From: Plebeiibacterium marinum
Lineage (GTDB): Bacteria > Bacteroidota > Bacteroidia > Bacteroidales > Marinilabiliaceae
Length of the DNA stretch: 64,000 bases
Reading direction: 5' to 3'
Assembly (NCBI RefSeq): GCF_026013615.1
Contig: NZ_JAPDPI010000010.1
Span: forward strand, 1-64,000
Shown: one piece after another, positions 22,949 to 33,126 of the stretch
Numbering within the stretch: position 1 is the stretch's first letter
How the letters are laid out: every line of letters starts with the position of its first letter
Made by a program: the position numbers and the translations under genes
The notes under the pieces: generated by a model
Told to the model about the DNA's origin: nothing
Database searches by the model: none
What the model saw: only the letters and a program-made list of their open reading frames with translations

Positions 22949-24454
22949 TTATTTTGTTTGAATTTTAACTTTTTTCCCCCAGACTCCATGCCCGTTTGGC
23001 ATAATACCTGAGAATAATATGGTTTCACATTTATTTTCCCAATCCCAGCCTGCATATAACTTACATTCTACAGTCTGTCCATTTTCATCAATAAATTCAA
23101 CTGAATCATCCACCACATTAAAACCTTTAAAAATCAAATCTGCAGCTTTAATTACTTCCCCCTCTTTTATTTCCATCAATGATGATCGGTTAAATGCCCT
23201 GGAAGTATATTTCCAACCTCCCGGAGGCAACTGCCCTTGCCATAACTCAACCACTTCTTCAATATCCTTAAGCTCAATAATCTCCCAATTACCATTTAAA
23301 GCATCCGCACCAAAACGTTGGTCATCATCAATTGAATTATATCTTTCGGGTGATACTACCGGCCAACCATTTTTTAACCATTTTACTTCACGAACCATCA
23401 ACTGTAACATCAAATTTGCAGGCGCCAACCGTCCCTGATGCATTACAAAAGACCTTTTACCTTCCTGCAAAACAGCACAATGACCATTACCCGACCAACC
23501 CATATGATTGTTAAACATATAGCTATGCGTAAGAATTGGGTAATTATTGGCAGTATCTTTTAAATCTTTACCAAAATAATCCAGGAAAGGACCTTCCGGT
23601 GAAGAAGATCGTCCTACCCTAATATTATAAAAAGTAAATAACGGATCGTAAGATATAAAAAGATAATACATATCCTGTTCTGAATTATAAATAATTTCGG
23701 GTGCCTCAATAATTCTGTCGCCTCCTTCTGCTCTTCGGGCCACGCACTTACCCAAATCTCCCTGCCTCAAGGACTTTCCTGTAGCCGGGTTTAATTCAAG
23801 GCAATACAATCCCCCGAAATAAGAACCATAAATCATCCAATCCCGCCCTGTTTTTGAATCTGTGATAACTGTTGGATCAATGGCATTCATGTTATCATCA
23901 TCGGTAGTTTTAACTACAATACCCTTATCAGTCCATGGCCCCATTGGAGAAGAAGATATTGCCAGGCCTATACATGACCCTTTGGATCCAAATGATGACA
24001 CTGAATAATATAACCTGTATTGCCCTGCCACCTCCCTGATAAAAGGAGCCCAAATATTATCGGGTGACTTTCCGTTGTTTGATTCTTTTACGTGTTGAAA
24101 AGCCTTGTGCGGGATTGAGTCAAAAACCCACCCTTCAAAATTCCAGTGCACTAAATCCTTAGAACTTCGAACCGGTATATATCCCATTGAAACCAAAGAG
24201 TCATCCTTAAAGTTGATATTTGGAGGAATATAATAAGCATCTGTAGAATATAAATAATAGGTATCATTTACTTTTATACATGTTGGATCATGTACATTAG
24301 CACCATTCCATTGATTTCGATTCTTTAGCGAAGCAATTTTTGTATAATCGTCCTTGTATGGATTTTGAGAAACTTGTTGTGCAGCATCATGGCATCCCGT
24401 AATATAAAATACAAGGATACCCATTAAAAAAAACCGGGCAACATATTTTTTCAT
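22949..24454 (-). CDS. GH43 endo-alpha-1,5-L-arabinanase-like lipoprotein (GH43_4/5-type)
   Basis: 501 aa with a lipobox YITGC. The propeller spans about 40-360: NVHDPTCIKVNDTYYLYSTD (Asp base), WAPFIREVAGQYRLYYS, MNAIDPTVIT (Asp), IIEAPEIIYNSEQDMYYLF (Glu acid). A C-terminal lipocalin-like module (about 390-500) is typical of Bacteroidota endo-arabinanases. It is a paralogue of the protein at 39992-41620, and both are probably surface exposed. The reaction is internal cleavage of 1,5-linked arabinan. It sits between HTCS 2 and GH51. Confidence 0.86.
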   Translation of the reverse strand: MKKYVARFFLMGILVFYITGCHDAAQQVSQNPYKDDYTKIASLKNRNQWNGANVHDPTCIKVNDTYYLYSTDAYYIPPNINFKDDSLVSMGYIPVRSSKDLVHWNFEGWVFDSIPHKAFQHVKESNNGKSPDNIWAPFIREVAGQYRLYYSVSSFGSKGSCIGLAISSSPMGPWTDKGIVVKTTDDDNMNAIDPTVITDSKTGRDWMIYGSYFGGLYCLELNPATGKSLRQGDLGKCVARRAEGGDRIIEAPEIIYNSEQDMYYLFISYDPLFTFYNIRVGRSSSPEGPFLDYFGKDLKDTANNYPILTHSYMFNNHMGWSGNGHCAVLQEGKRSFVMHQGRLAPANLMLQLMVREVKWLKNGWPVVSPERYNSIDDDQRFGADALNGNWEIIELKDIEEVVELWQGQLPPGGWKYTSRAFNRSSLMEIKEGEVIKAADLIFKGFNVVDDSVEFIDENGQTVECKLYAGWDWENKCETILFSGIMPNGHGVWGKKVKIQTK

Positions 24455-24478
24455 AGACTTTTTGCTTTTTTACATTAA

Positions 24479-24486
24479 CAAATGTA
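24479..24486 (-). promoter_or_regulatory. Candidate -7 promoter element for the GH43-GH51 transcript
   Basis: TACATTTG on the minus strand matches TAnnTTTG, 24 bp before the GH43 ATG. The same octamer occurs upstream of the divergent plus-strand GH43 (31839-31846). No clear -33 element is visible. Confidence 0.4.
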
Positions 24487-24676
24487 ATGCGCGACAGCAA
24501 ATTCTATGGGGACAAAAATCTTTATGAGGTGGATAGATAAATAATATATAGCCAACCACACATATCTGCCTGTTATGATGGCTATTATACAAACATTTAT
24601 TTACAAATGAACAAATAATGCTTTTTTACATCCACCCGTACTATATTACATATATCCGGTATCTTTTCACATGCAT

Positions 24677-27600
24677 TTACTCTAAATAAGCAGAAGGAGA
24701 ACAATTAAAAAACTTTTTAAACACCCTGCTAAAGTACTTTGGATCATTAAACCCTACCATAAAAGCCACTTCCGAAATTTGGTATTGTTTGCTTTTTAAC
24801 AGCTGGGTTGATTTTTTTAACCTGTATATATTAATGTATTCAATTGGAGATACATCGGTCAACGCTTTTAATTTTTTATATAAAAGACTCCGGCTCACAT
24901 ACATTTTGGAAGAAAAGGCCTCTATATCAAATGCCGGATCTGTATAATTACTTTCAATAACCTGGTTGATTTTTCCCATAAACTCCTCGTCCAATGAAGT
25001 AGTTGGTATATCTGCCGGAATTTCACCCACTGCTGTTTCTGCTTTATGGTAAAATTTCCTGAGCTTTTTCCTGTTTTCTATCAAACTATTAATCCTGGCC
25101 TGCAAAATTCCCAGATTAAATGGTTTAGAAACATAATCATCAGCCCCTAATTCCAAGCCCTCAACAAAGTCTTCTTCCTGTCCTTTTGCCGTTAGGAGTA
25201 TGATTGGCAAATGACTGGTATGTATATTATTTTTTAACCTCTTGCACAATTCCAAACCATCTACTTTGGGCATCATCACATCACTAACCACCAAATCATA
25301 ATCTTTTTCAAGAGCCTTGCCATACCCCTCTTCTCCATCTTTTGCTGTAGTAACAGCATAGGTGTCGCTCAACGATTCGGCAAGAAACTCACGCAAATCT
25401 ACATTATCATCAACAACAAGAATTTTTGTTTTTGATTCACCTATACTATCAATCTCTCCATCGCCTGTACTGGCATGTTTATTATCCTCATTAGTAACCA
25501 ACAGATCAATCCTTTCTTTTAACTGCACCTGACCGTACGACATACCCGATTGTACTTCATGTTCAGGGAAATCCTGTTTTTCTATTGGTAATATCACCTT
25601 AAACGAAGATCCCTTATTTTCTTCACTATCCAAACTAATGGTTCCATTTAGCACCTCTACCATCTGTTTGGCCAATGCCAATCCAATACCAGTTCCATAA
25701 CCTTTATTACCACCTCCTGAAATATCTCTGTAAAACCTCTCAAACACCTTATCCTGATACTCTTTCTTAATACCAATCCCATTATCCTGAATATTTAATA
25801 GCAAATGAGGTTGTTCTGCTTCATTCTTAATTTTAGTAACCGAAATACTAACTTTTCCCTCCTCATTAGTATATTTTATCGCATTCGAAATCAGGTTAAA
25901 TAGTATATTCTCCAGTTTTGCCTGGTCGTACCAGGTATCTTCAAGGTTATAATCAACAGACACACTATATCTGATACTTTTGTTCTCGGCTAATTCCCTG
26001 AATGACTCAGCAATTTCTGAAATAAAATCACCCACATTCCCATTGGTCAACACCACTTTCATTTTTCCGGCTTCAAATTTTCTGAAGGTGGTAATTTCAT
26101 TGGTAAGCAATAACAAACGTTCTGCATTTCTTTTTACGTAGCTCACTGTTTTTTGCACATTTTCCTTTGAGAATGCAAAAGTTTCGCTAAGCATTTTTTC
26201 AATTGGCGATATAATCAAAGTCAGAGGCGTTCTGAACTCATGCGAAATATTGGTAAAAAACTCCATCCTTTTTTGGTGGATAGACTCAATCTCTTTATTC
26301 AGTGTTATCAACTGGTCGCGCTGAGATATAATTTCAGTATTTTGCTGCTCCAGCTGCTCTTTTTGCTTTTCTATCTCTTCTTGCCGGTGTGCCAATTGTG
26401 TATTATTGACCTGCAACTCTTTGGCATTTATTTCGAGCAACTCATTTTTCTCCTTGATTTCCTGCGTTCTTTCCTTAACCAGTTTTTCCAATCGCTTTTT
26501 TTGCTGCGAAATTCTTATGGAACGGTATCGTATATATCCTGATCCTATTAAAAATATGAGAACTACCAAAACAAACTTAAACCATGAGGTTTTCCACATG
26601 GGTGGTTTAATAATTACCAGAGCACTGGTAATATTATCCATCCATGCCCCATCCAGGTCAGTTGACCTGACCTGAAAAAGGTATTCGCCTCCATCTAAAT
26701 TGGTATAGGATGCCACACGCCTGTCTGCATCCACAAAAACCCAATCTTTATCAACTCCATTTAATTTATAGGCATACTTTATTTTTGATGACAGATAATA
26801 AGGCAAAGCTGAAAACTCAAAGCTAAAAACATTGTCTTTATAAGACAAATGGATTGAGTCAGAATAAAAGGCCGAATTTTTAATGGCAACTTTTCCATGC
26901 AGCTCTTCTCCAGGCATAACATCAGAGTTATACACCTTTAACTTAGTGATATATGTATTGGGTTTATACGGATAGCTTTTTATGCTGTCGGGATGAAAAA
27001 AGTTTAACCCATTTAACCCTCCAAAATACAGGTAACCATCCTCTGCCTTGCATGCTGCCGACCAATAATACTGATCATTCTTTAATCCATCCCTATGATA
27101 ATAACTAACAAATGTTTCATCTTCGGGATTAAACTTTGAAAGCCCATTTTCTGTACTAATCCAAATGTTATTGTTTTTGTCTGTCAGCAATTCATAAACA
27201 ACATTATTTGCTAAACCATCCCGCTCCTGAAATGCATCAAACCTAAATGAACCATCCTGACCAGGCACACACTTGGCTACCCCTTTACCATAAGTCCCAA
27301 TCCACACATGGCCCTGTTTGTCCATATCCAGACAAGTGATATAATTATCAGGCAAACTACCGGCCTCATTTGACTCCTTAAACGTTACAATATCGTACCG
27401 GACTAACTGTTGATCATTTTGAGGATATATCAAGCTTGCTTTAAACCTGTACAATCCATTGGTGGTACCAATCCACAAATACCCATCCCTGTCTTCCTGT
27501 ATACAACCCACCTGCCAAACCTTACCATGAACATCATGTTTTACAGGTACTGGTATAAACATATCGTTACGTTTATCATACACAGATAATCCCCCCTGAG

Positions 27601-29017
27601 TACAGACTACCATCAGATTATTACTGCAGGCATAAATACAAGAAACAAAATCATTAGATAAACCCTGGTTGATGTTGTAAGTTGTAAAGCTATTTTTATC
27701 AGCACTGCTCAATTTCTGTATACCCATACCCCAGGTACCAACCCATATCTGACCATCATTATCTTCAAAAACACAGGTGATAAAGTCACTTTGAATTGAA
27801 CCCGGAATTCCTCCACCTGTTTTAAAATGTTTTATCTTATCTTTTAAAAAATTGTATTGAAGCAACCCATCACCGGCTGTTCCAACCCACAAAACATCCT
27901 TTGAACGGTATATAGAGTTCACAATATTTTCATTGAAAGGCTTAAAACGTGCCTCATTGGGCAGAGCATTAAACTGCTTATGGTAATTGTATAAGTGTAC
28001 TAACCCGGTTTTTTCAGTTCCTACCCATACGTTTCCCAACGAATCTGCATATAAAGACCTTATAAACACATCCCTGTTGCTATTTTTTGACGAAGGGAAT
28101 AAATTAATATAGGTAAAGGAATCTTTTTGAGGATTATAACTACAAAGTCCCCCTAAAGTACCCACTAAAATATCTCCAAATCCATTGGTCCCTATACATG
28201 TAATATTCCAATGAGGGATAGTTGTTTCAACTGATGGATCATGAATATACTGCACCGTAGCTGAATTCCTTTTTGAATATCGGTATAAGCCGTTTGGTGT
28301 TCCTATCCAAAGATCCTCTCCGTCATCAAATAATGTTTGCACATCAACTCCGGAGATATCAACACCCAAACCTTTCAATTTATCAAATTTGTCAGTTGAA
28401 GGATTATTAACATAAACACCTTCCGATGTTCCCAAATAAACCACATTGTCCTTATCTTTTTCAATAAAACTTACCTCCGGTAAACTACCATCCATAAAGT
28501 ACTGCTTTACAATACTGAATTGTTCTGCCTTTTCACCAACATTTAATTTATATACCCCTTTATTTTGTGTAGCAACCCATACTGTACGCCCCATTGGCTT
28601 TATATGTGAAATGTTTTCTGCAAACAATTCTTTTAAGGCATTATCTTTAACCTTTTCAAACTTACTGGTTAGCGTATTAAATAACTGAAGACCATTTGGA
28701 GTAATGATCCATAAAAAAAGACTGCCATCAGAGATTACATCAACAATCCTGTCATCCCATAATCCTTCTTCATTTTTTTTACTGTTATAATAATCAAAAT
28801 CATACCCATCAAACCTGCACAGACCATTATCAGTACCAAACCACATAAATCCAAAATGGTCTTTTTCTATGCTTTGAACCGTATTTTGAGGTAGTCCGTT
28901 TGCTACAGTAATATAATTAATAGATGCAGGGGCATAATAGACATTGTTAGAATAAGAAAATGTATAGTTTAAAACAATACAACATAAAAATAATATTACC
29001 TGATATTTAGTTCTCAT
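24677..29017 (-). CDS. Hybrid two-component system regulator HTCS 2 (arabinan PUL)
   Basis: 1446 aa from the ATG at 29017, preferred over an in-frame TTG 21 bases upstream because the signal peptide (VILFLCCIVLNYTFS) then starts normally. Layout: two Reg_prop propellers (about 30-700), Y_Y_Y domain, membrane helix (about 809-830), a long coiled coil of about 80 residues rich in E, K and Q, HisKA with His926 in NISHEFRTPL, HATPase with GYGTGIGLALAKQ, receiver Asp1246 in SDVMMPKVDG, and AraC HTH. Placed inside the arabinan cluster between GH127 and GH43, it probably senses arabino-oligosaccharides. The linker coiled coil is longer than in the other two HTCS of this window. Confidence 0.93.
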   Translation of the reverse strand: MRTKYQVILFLCCIVLNYTFSYSNNVYYAPASINYITVANGLPQNTVQSIEKDHFGFMWFGTDNGLCRFDGYDFDYYNSKKNEEGLWDDRIVDVISDGSLFLWIITPNGLQLFNTLTSKFEKVKDNALKELFAENISHIKPMGRTVWVATQNKGVYKLNVGEKAEQFSIVKQYFMDGSLPEVSFIEKDKDNVVYLGTSEGVYVNNPSTDKFDKLKGLGVDISGVDVQTLFDDGEDLWIGTPNGLYRYSKRNSATVQYIHDPSVETTIPHWNITCIGTNGFGDILVGTLGGLCSYNPQKDSFTYINLFPSSKNSNRDVFIRSLYADSLGNVWVGTEKTGLVHLYNYHKQFNALPNEARFKPFNENIVNSIYRSKDVLWVGTAGDGLLQYNFLKDKIKHFKTGGGIPGSIQSDFITCVFEDNDGQIWVGTWGMGIQKLSSADKNSFTTYNINQGLSNDFVSCIYACSNNLMVVCTQGGLSVYDKRNDMFIPVPVKHDVHGKVWQVGCIQEDRDGYLWIGTTNGLYRFKASLIYPQNDQQLVRYDIVTFKESNEAGSLPDNYITCLDMDKQGHVWIGTYGKGVAKCVPGQDGSFRFDAFQERDGLANNVVYELLTDKNNNIWISTENGLSKFNPEDETFVSYYHRDGLKNDQYYWSAACKAEDGYLYFGGLNGLNFFHPDSIKSYPYKPNTYITKLKVYNSDVMPGEELHGKVAIKNSAFYSDSIHLSYKDNVFSFEFSALPYYLSSKIKYAYKLNGVDKDWVFVDADRRVASYTNLDGGEYLFQVRSTDLDGAWMDNITSALVIIKPPMWKTSWFKFVLVVLIFLIGSGYIRYRSIRISQQKKRLEKLVKERTQEIKEKNELLEINAKELQVNNTQLAHRQEEIEKQKEQLEQQNTEIISQRDQLITLNKEIESIHQKRMEFFTNISHEFRTPLTLIISPIEKMLSETFAFSKENVQKTVSYVKRNAERLLLLTNEITTFRKFEAGKMKVVLTNGNVGDFISEIAESFRELAENKSIRYSVSVDYNLEDTWYDQAKLENILFNLISNAIKYTNEEGKVSISVTKIKNEAEQPHLLLNIQDNGIGIKKEYQDKVFERFYRDISGGGNKGYGTGIGLALAKQMVEVLNGTISLDSEENKGSSFKVILPIEKQDFPEHEVQSGMSYGQVQLKERIDLLVTNEDNKHASTGDGEIDSIGESKTKILVVDDNVDLREFLAESLSDTYAVTTAKDGEEGYGKALEKDYDLVVSDVMMPKVDGLELCKRLKNNIHTSHLPIILLTAKGQEEDFVEGLELGADDYVSKPFNLGILQARINSLIENRKKLRKFYHKAETAVGEIPADIPTTSLDEEFMGKINQVIESNYTDPAFDIEAFSSKMYVSRSLLYKKLKALTDVSPIEYINIYRLKKSTQLLKSKQYQISEVAFMVGFNDPKYFSRVFKKFFNCSPSAYLE

Positions 29018-29085
29018 ATTATATGATAATGAATGCAAAGTAAAATATAATGAAAATAATTACAATAGATCATTATATAAACGAC

Positions 29086-29133
29086 AAAAGCAGGAAAATT
29101 GGTTTTAAATATTAAACCTCATTCCCGCTTTTT
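29086..29133 (-). terminator. Hairpin after GH127
   Basis: aaaagcagg (29086-29094 region) pairs with cccgctttt (about 29125-29133), with an inner ggttt/aaacc pairing. It lies between the GH127 stop and the HTCS 2 start. T-rich sequence is found on both flanks, so partial termination on the minus strand is plausible. Confidence 0.5.
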
Positions 29134-29174
29134 TGTTCTAACCCCCGGATGTTATTCCGGTCTGGATTTTTATT

Positions 29175-31532
29175 CTATTTCAGCAGCCTGACATGATAAA
29201 TTCCACCAGCTGTAGAGTTTTTCTTTGCTATAAATTTCAACACATGCTTTCCGTTTTTTGAGAGAGCCTTAATTTTGTCACTTACAACATAGTCAACCGT
29301 ATAAAACCGGTCTCCCTTATCTCCTTTTAAACTAACCGTAGCAAGCAATACACCGTTCATTTCAATATCAAATTCCCTTCCTGCATCCAGTCCAAAATAT
29401 TCAATACGCAACACCTTAGCTTTATTGTCTTTATCATTTAACAGATAGCTGAACCAACCTGTAGCATCTCTCCAAAAATTGTTTTGATGAATTCCTGAAC
29501 GTGTTTTATTCCCCTTAAAAAAATGATCAGATTCAGGCTGCTGTTCACCTGGCGCAACTTCATCAATAGTTTTCTCTTTTAAAGCAAGCCTTTGCCTTTC
29601 TATTTTTTCCAGTTCATTTTTTCTTGCCACCAGTTCTTCTTTAGTATAAACGGGCCAATAAATCATATAACGTGCATCATGCAAAGAGTAAAATGGCTGC
29701 AGGACCAGGCTATCCAAGCCATTACTATTTATTACAAACTGAAGTTTTTCAATCTCTAAAGGTTTCACCAAAGCTGAAAAATCTTTTTGATCAGAAACTA
29801 TAGTTGGAGCTTTATCTAAAGCATATTGTTTTCCCTGAGCCACGTGTCCCATCCTGCTATCGTCACTAAACAAACCTTGTAAATTAACAGTATCGGTTTT
29901 AGCTGCCAACACTATAGGACCATAAGATATACATGCATAATTAGACTGGTCAGGCAAATTATCCACATGAATCCCCATTGGAAACTGCATTTTTACCTCA
30001 TCCCCATTTTTCCATTTATTCGATATTTCCACATATCCGTTTTGTATTGCAACATTCCTTTGTTTTTGGTTTACCCAAATTTTTACAGAATCAGGATTGG
30101 TCCAATCAGGAACCCTAACCTTTAAAACAAAATCAGCATCTGTTACCGATTCAATATGAATAGAACTTATATCTGAATACGGAAATTTTGTATGTTGTTC
30201 CAATACTACTCCCTTTTCTTTCCAGTTAAGCCTGGATGGAATAAAAAGATTCACCAGCAATTCATTTTGTGCATGTGCGTAGATCATCTCCCCATATTTA
30301 CCATGATTTTCAAGTCCTGACCCTACACAACACCAAAAACAATTTTGAGCTGTGGAGTATACCCTGTAATGTTGCGGTCGCATGGGTGTAAAATAAACGA
30401 ACCCACCCTTATGAGGATGCTGTGAGGACAAAATATGGTTGTACAATGCCCTTTCGTAATAATCTATGTATTTTACATCTGCATCACTTTGAAACAATAA
30501 CCTGGTTAGTTTCAACATATTATAGGTATTACAACTTTCAGGCCCCTGTTCTGATTCAATCATTGATGAAAAATCATCGGTGGGATGAAAATGTTCCCGA
30601 ACACTGTTTCCCCCAATTGCCACACTCATATCGTTAACTACGGTATTCCAGAAATAATGAACGGCCCCATTCCAAAGTGTATCGTTAGCAACATCTGCGT
30701 ACCTCTTATAACCAATTACTTTTGGAATTTGTGTGTTTGCATGCATCCCGGGGAGTTTGTTCTCTTTTTTAGTCAGCGGGGCCAATAGTGACATATCGGA
30801 AAACCTTTTGGCAAATTCAAGAAACTTTGTCTCTTTAGTGATCTCAAACACATCGACAAACACTTCGTTCATTCCTCCATGTTCGCTTATCAATATTTGT
30901 TGCAATTGCTTATCGCTAAGGTGAGCTGTTGATTTGTAAAACCAATTACTCAATTTTATCAATACATTTTTAGCTGTTTCTGAATTTGCATATATCCAGG
31001 CATCCCTTAACCCTGCAAATATTTTATGAATATTATATAAAGGCACCCATTTACCATTCAAAGAAAAAGTACCCTCACGGATATCTCCTTTTGCAATTTC
31101 CTCCCACATCTTTTGGCCACCCGGTATGCCACCTACATAACCATTGCTATTTGCATCCTGGCACTTTTTAATCCAGTTGACAAAATAATCCACTTTAGAT
31201 AACATTACGGTATCACCTGTTGCGGCATACATCAAGGCACAAGCGGTAAGATAATGACCTCCCACATGGCCATCCAATCCTGTATTTTCCCAATTTCCAT
31301 AACTTTCTTTTAAAGGATTGAGTCCTGCTTCTCTTAAATAGGGAGCCAGCAATCTATCCGCATCTAATTTTAAGATGTATGCCTTATCCATTTGCTGGGC
31401 ATCATAAAACATGGAGGGTAACAATTTTACCGAGCTCAAATCAAAATACTCACAACCTCTATCCGTAGGCTGCTGACAGGAAAATAAGGCCACGCTAAGT
31501 AGCAAAACAAAACAACTTCTCACTCTATTCAT
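29175..31532 (-). CDS. GH127 beta-L-arabinofuranosidase
   Basis: 785 aa with a lipoprotein signal (SVALFSC). The (alpha/alpha)6 barrel (about 25-440) contains GPESCNTYNMLKL and CFWCCVGSGLENHGKYGE; Glu and Cys of ESC and the cysteine pair Cys401/Cys402 correspond to the zinc-binding and nucleophile residues of characterised GH127 enzymes. Beta-sandwich domains follow, and a C-terminal module resembling DUF6805 (about 640-785). Enzymes of this family release beta-L-arabinofuranose, for example from RG-II, arabinan or hydroxyproline-linked glycans. It is the first gene of the minus arm and is divergent from the plus-strand GH43. Confidence 0.88.
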   Translation of the reverse strand: MNRVRSCFVLLLSVALFSCQQPTDRGCEYFDLSSVKLLPSMFYDAQQMDKAYILKLDADRLLAPYLREAGLNPLKESYGNWENTGLDGHVGGHYLTACALMYAATGDTVMLSKVDYFVNWIKKCQDANSNGYVGGIPGGQKMWEEIAKGDIREGTFSLNGKWVPLYNIHKIFAGLRDAWIYANSETAKNVLIKLSNWFYKSTAHLSDKQLQQILISEHGGMNEVFVDVFEITKETKFLEFAKRFSDMSLLAPLTKKENKLPGMHANTQIPKVIGYKRYADVANDTLWNGAVHYFWNTVVNDMSVAIGGNSVREHFHPTDDFSSMIESEQGPESCNTYNMLKLTRLLFQSDADVKYIDYYERALYNHILSSQHPHKGGFVYFTPMRPQHYRVYSTAQNCFWCCVGSGLENHGKYGEMIYAHAQNELLVNLFIPSRLNWKEKGVVLEQHTKFPYSDISSIHIESVTDADFVLKVRVPDWTNPDSVKIWVNQKQRNVAIQNGYVEISNKWKNGDEVKMQFPMGIHVDNLPDQSNYACISYGPIVLAAKTDTVNLQGLFSDDSRMGHVAQGKQYALDKAPTIVSDQKDFSALVKPLEIEKLQFVINSNGLDSLVLQPFYSLHDARYMIYWPVYTKEELVARKNELEKIERQRLALKEKTIDEVAPGEQQPESDHFFKGNKTRSGIHQNNFWRDATGWFSYLLNDKDNKAKVLRIEYFGLDAGREFDIEMNGVLLATVSLKGDKGDRFYTVDYVVSDKIKALSKNGKHVLKFIAKKNSTAGGIYHVRLLK

Positions 31533-31908
31533 AATACTATCAATGCTTTTAATTCAGTATTTCAAAATTAACTAAATATCATATAATAAATTTGCAGCAA
31601 GGTGGACATTTTATTCATATAGGTGGATTTTTAAATAATAGCATGCCAACAAGTCGTTACACCTCCCTGTAATAAATGTATAAAAGTGTTTAACACTCAC
31701 CTTAACCCAAGGCCTGAACCACTCCTGCACAAACCATTCAAAACAGCCTTTTAGTATATAAATATTAACACCTTACAGGTTTACAAATCCATCCTCCTCA
31801 TAAAAGTTATCGTCCACCTCTCCATGGAAAACACATCCTACATTTGTTAAATAGTTTTAATAAATGTATTCAGATCATATTACAATTAAGGATTTAAAAT
31901 ACAACAAG
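31533..31908. promoter_or_regulatory. Divergent control region of the arabinan PUL
   Basis: 376 bp, no gene. The minus side carries TAATTTTG (31563-31570), 31 bp before GH127, and the plus side carries TACATTTG (31839-31846), 63 bp before the GH43 ATG. Both fit TAnnTTTG. The motif rich in gtggac/gtggat (31600-31630) and its inverse gtccacc (31812-31818) form a candidate inverted pair, atctccacct-like, that could be an HTCS site; this is inference. Confidence 0.45.
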
Positions 31909-32865
31909 ATGAAAAAGAAAATAATGTATTTAGCTCTGTGTATTGTTGTTATCTCAATAAAACTTCATGCACAAAGCATTATCGTTCACGACCCTGTCAT
32001 GATCCAGGAAACCGATACCTACTACCTGTTTTGTACTGGCCCGGGAATCAGCGCCTGGACTTCGTCTGATATGAAAAACTGGAAGCAAAACGCCCCGGTA
32101 TTTGAAGAATCTCCTGTATGGGCAAAAGAAACAGTTGCTGAATTTAACGGCCATATCTGGGCTCCGGATATTGCTTATTATAACAACCAATATTACTTGT
32201 ATTATTCCATCTCCTCATTTGGAAAAAACAATTCATGTATTGGACTGGCCACCAACAAAACACTCAACCCAGAGGATCCTGAATTCAAATGGGTAGACCA
32301 TGGGATTGTAATTCAATCTTTTCCCGGCGAAACCTATTGGAATGCCATTGATCCCAACTTAATTATATCAGAAGACGGCACTCCTTATTTAAGTTATGGC
32401 TCATTTTGGGGTGGTTTAAAAATGGTTCAGCTCACTAAAGATGCCCAAAAAGTAGTTGGCGATAAAGATGATATACTAACTATTGCTTCCCGCAACACCA
32501 AAGAAAATGCTATTGAAGCACCATTCATATTCAAGAAAGACAATTATTATTACCTTTTTGCTTCCATCGATTTTTGCTGCAGGGGAAAAGACAGCACTTA
32601 CAAAATGATTGTGGGACGCTCCAACAAAATCCAAGGCCCATTTCTGGATAAGAACGGGATAGACCTGGCCAACGGTGGCGGATCAATCCTTTTAAAAGGA
32701 AATGAAAAGTGGCATGGTGTAGGACATAATTCTGCCTACACATTTAACAATACCGACTATCTGGTATTTCACGGATACGATGCCAATGACCAGGGAAAAC
32801 CTAAACTGATCATCAAGCAAATACAATGGGACGACAATGGATGGCCTGTAGTTAATAATGACTAA
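31909..32865 (+). CDS. Compact GH43 arabinanase-like enzyme (GH43_5-type), exported
   Basis: 318 aa. The ATG at 31909 is chosen because it starts a normal signal peptide (KKKIMYLALCIVVIS, cleavage after LHAQ); 31864 would add 15 residues. A single propeller: IIVHDPVMIQETDTYYLF (Asp), HIWAPDIAYYNNQYYLYYS, NAIDPNLI (Asp), AIEAPFIFKKDNYYYLF (Glu), and HGVGHNSAYTF late in the domain. There is no accessory module and no lipobox, so it is probably a periplasmic arabinanase or arabinosidase acting on imported oligosaccharides. It is the first gene of the plus arm. Confidence 0.85.
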   Translation: MKKKIMYLALCIVVISIKLHAQSIIVHDPVMIQETDTYYLFCTGPGISAWTSSDMKNWKQNAPVFEESPVWAKETVAEFNGHIWAPDIAYYNNQYYLYYSISSFGKNNSCIGLATNKTLNPEDPEFKWVDHGIVIQSFPGETYWNAIDPNLIISEDGTPYLSYGSFWGGLKMVQLTKDAQKVVGDKDDILTIASRNTKENAIEAPFIFKKDNYYYLFASIDFCCRGKDSTYKMIVGRSNKIQGPFLDKNGIDLANGGGSILLKGNEKWHGVGHNSAYTFNNTDYLVFHGYDANDQGKPKLIIKQIQWDDNGWPVVNND

Positions 32866-32952
32866 CAGGACAAAAATCGCTTTGTATTGCAGATATAATT
32901 AAAAGTCCACCCCAAAAAGATTATTGTGAACTCTTTATCTGACAAAGCAACA

Positions 32953-32960
32953 TAAATTTG
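32953..32960 (+). promoter_or_regulatory. Candidate -7 promoter element for the SGBP-SusC-SusD operon
   Basis: TAAATTTG matches TAnnTTTG, 167 bp upstream of the binding-protein ATG. This would leave a leader of about 160 nt that includes the two palindromes at 33049-33075. Confidence 0.3.
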
Positions 32961-33048
32961 TTTTAACATTTCAAAACACTTTTATCGCTGAATTGAAATA
33001 TTTCTTAAAATTCTAAAATTATACATAAATGAAAAGGGGATCTTAAAA

Positions 33049-33075
33049 TTCGAAGCTTCGAACACTTTTAAAAGT
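33049..33075. promoter_or_regulatory. Pair of adjacent perfect palindromes
   Basis: ttcgaagcttcgaa (33049-33062, 14 bp) is followed by acttttaaaagt (33064-33075, 12 bp), one base apart and 52 bp before the binding-protein ATG. They may be operator half-sites or a leader RNA structure. Confidence 0.4.
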
Positions 33076-33126
33076 AAAAATTATAAACATATGAAATTAC
33101 ATAATGATTAATTGTTAACAAAGACT

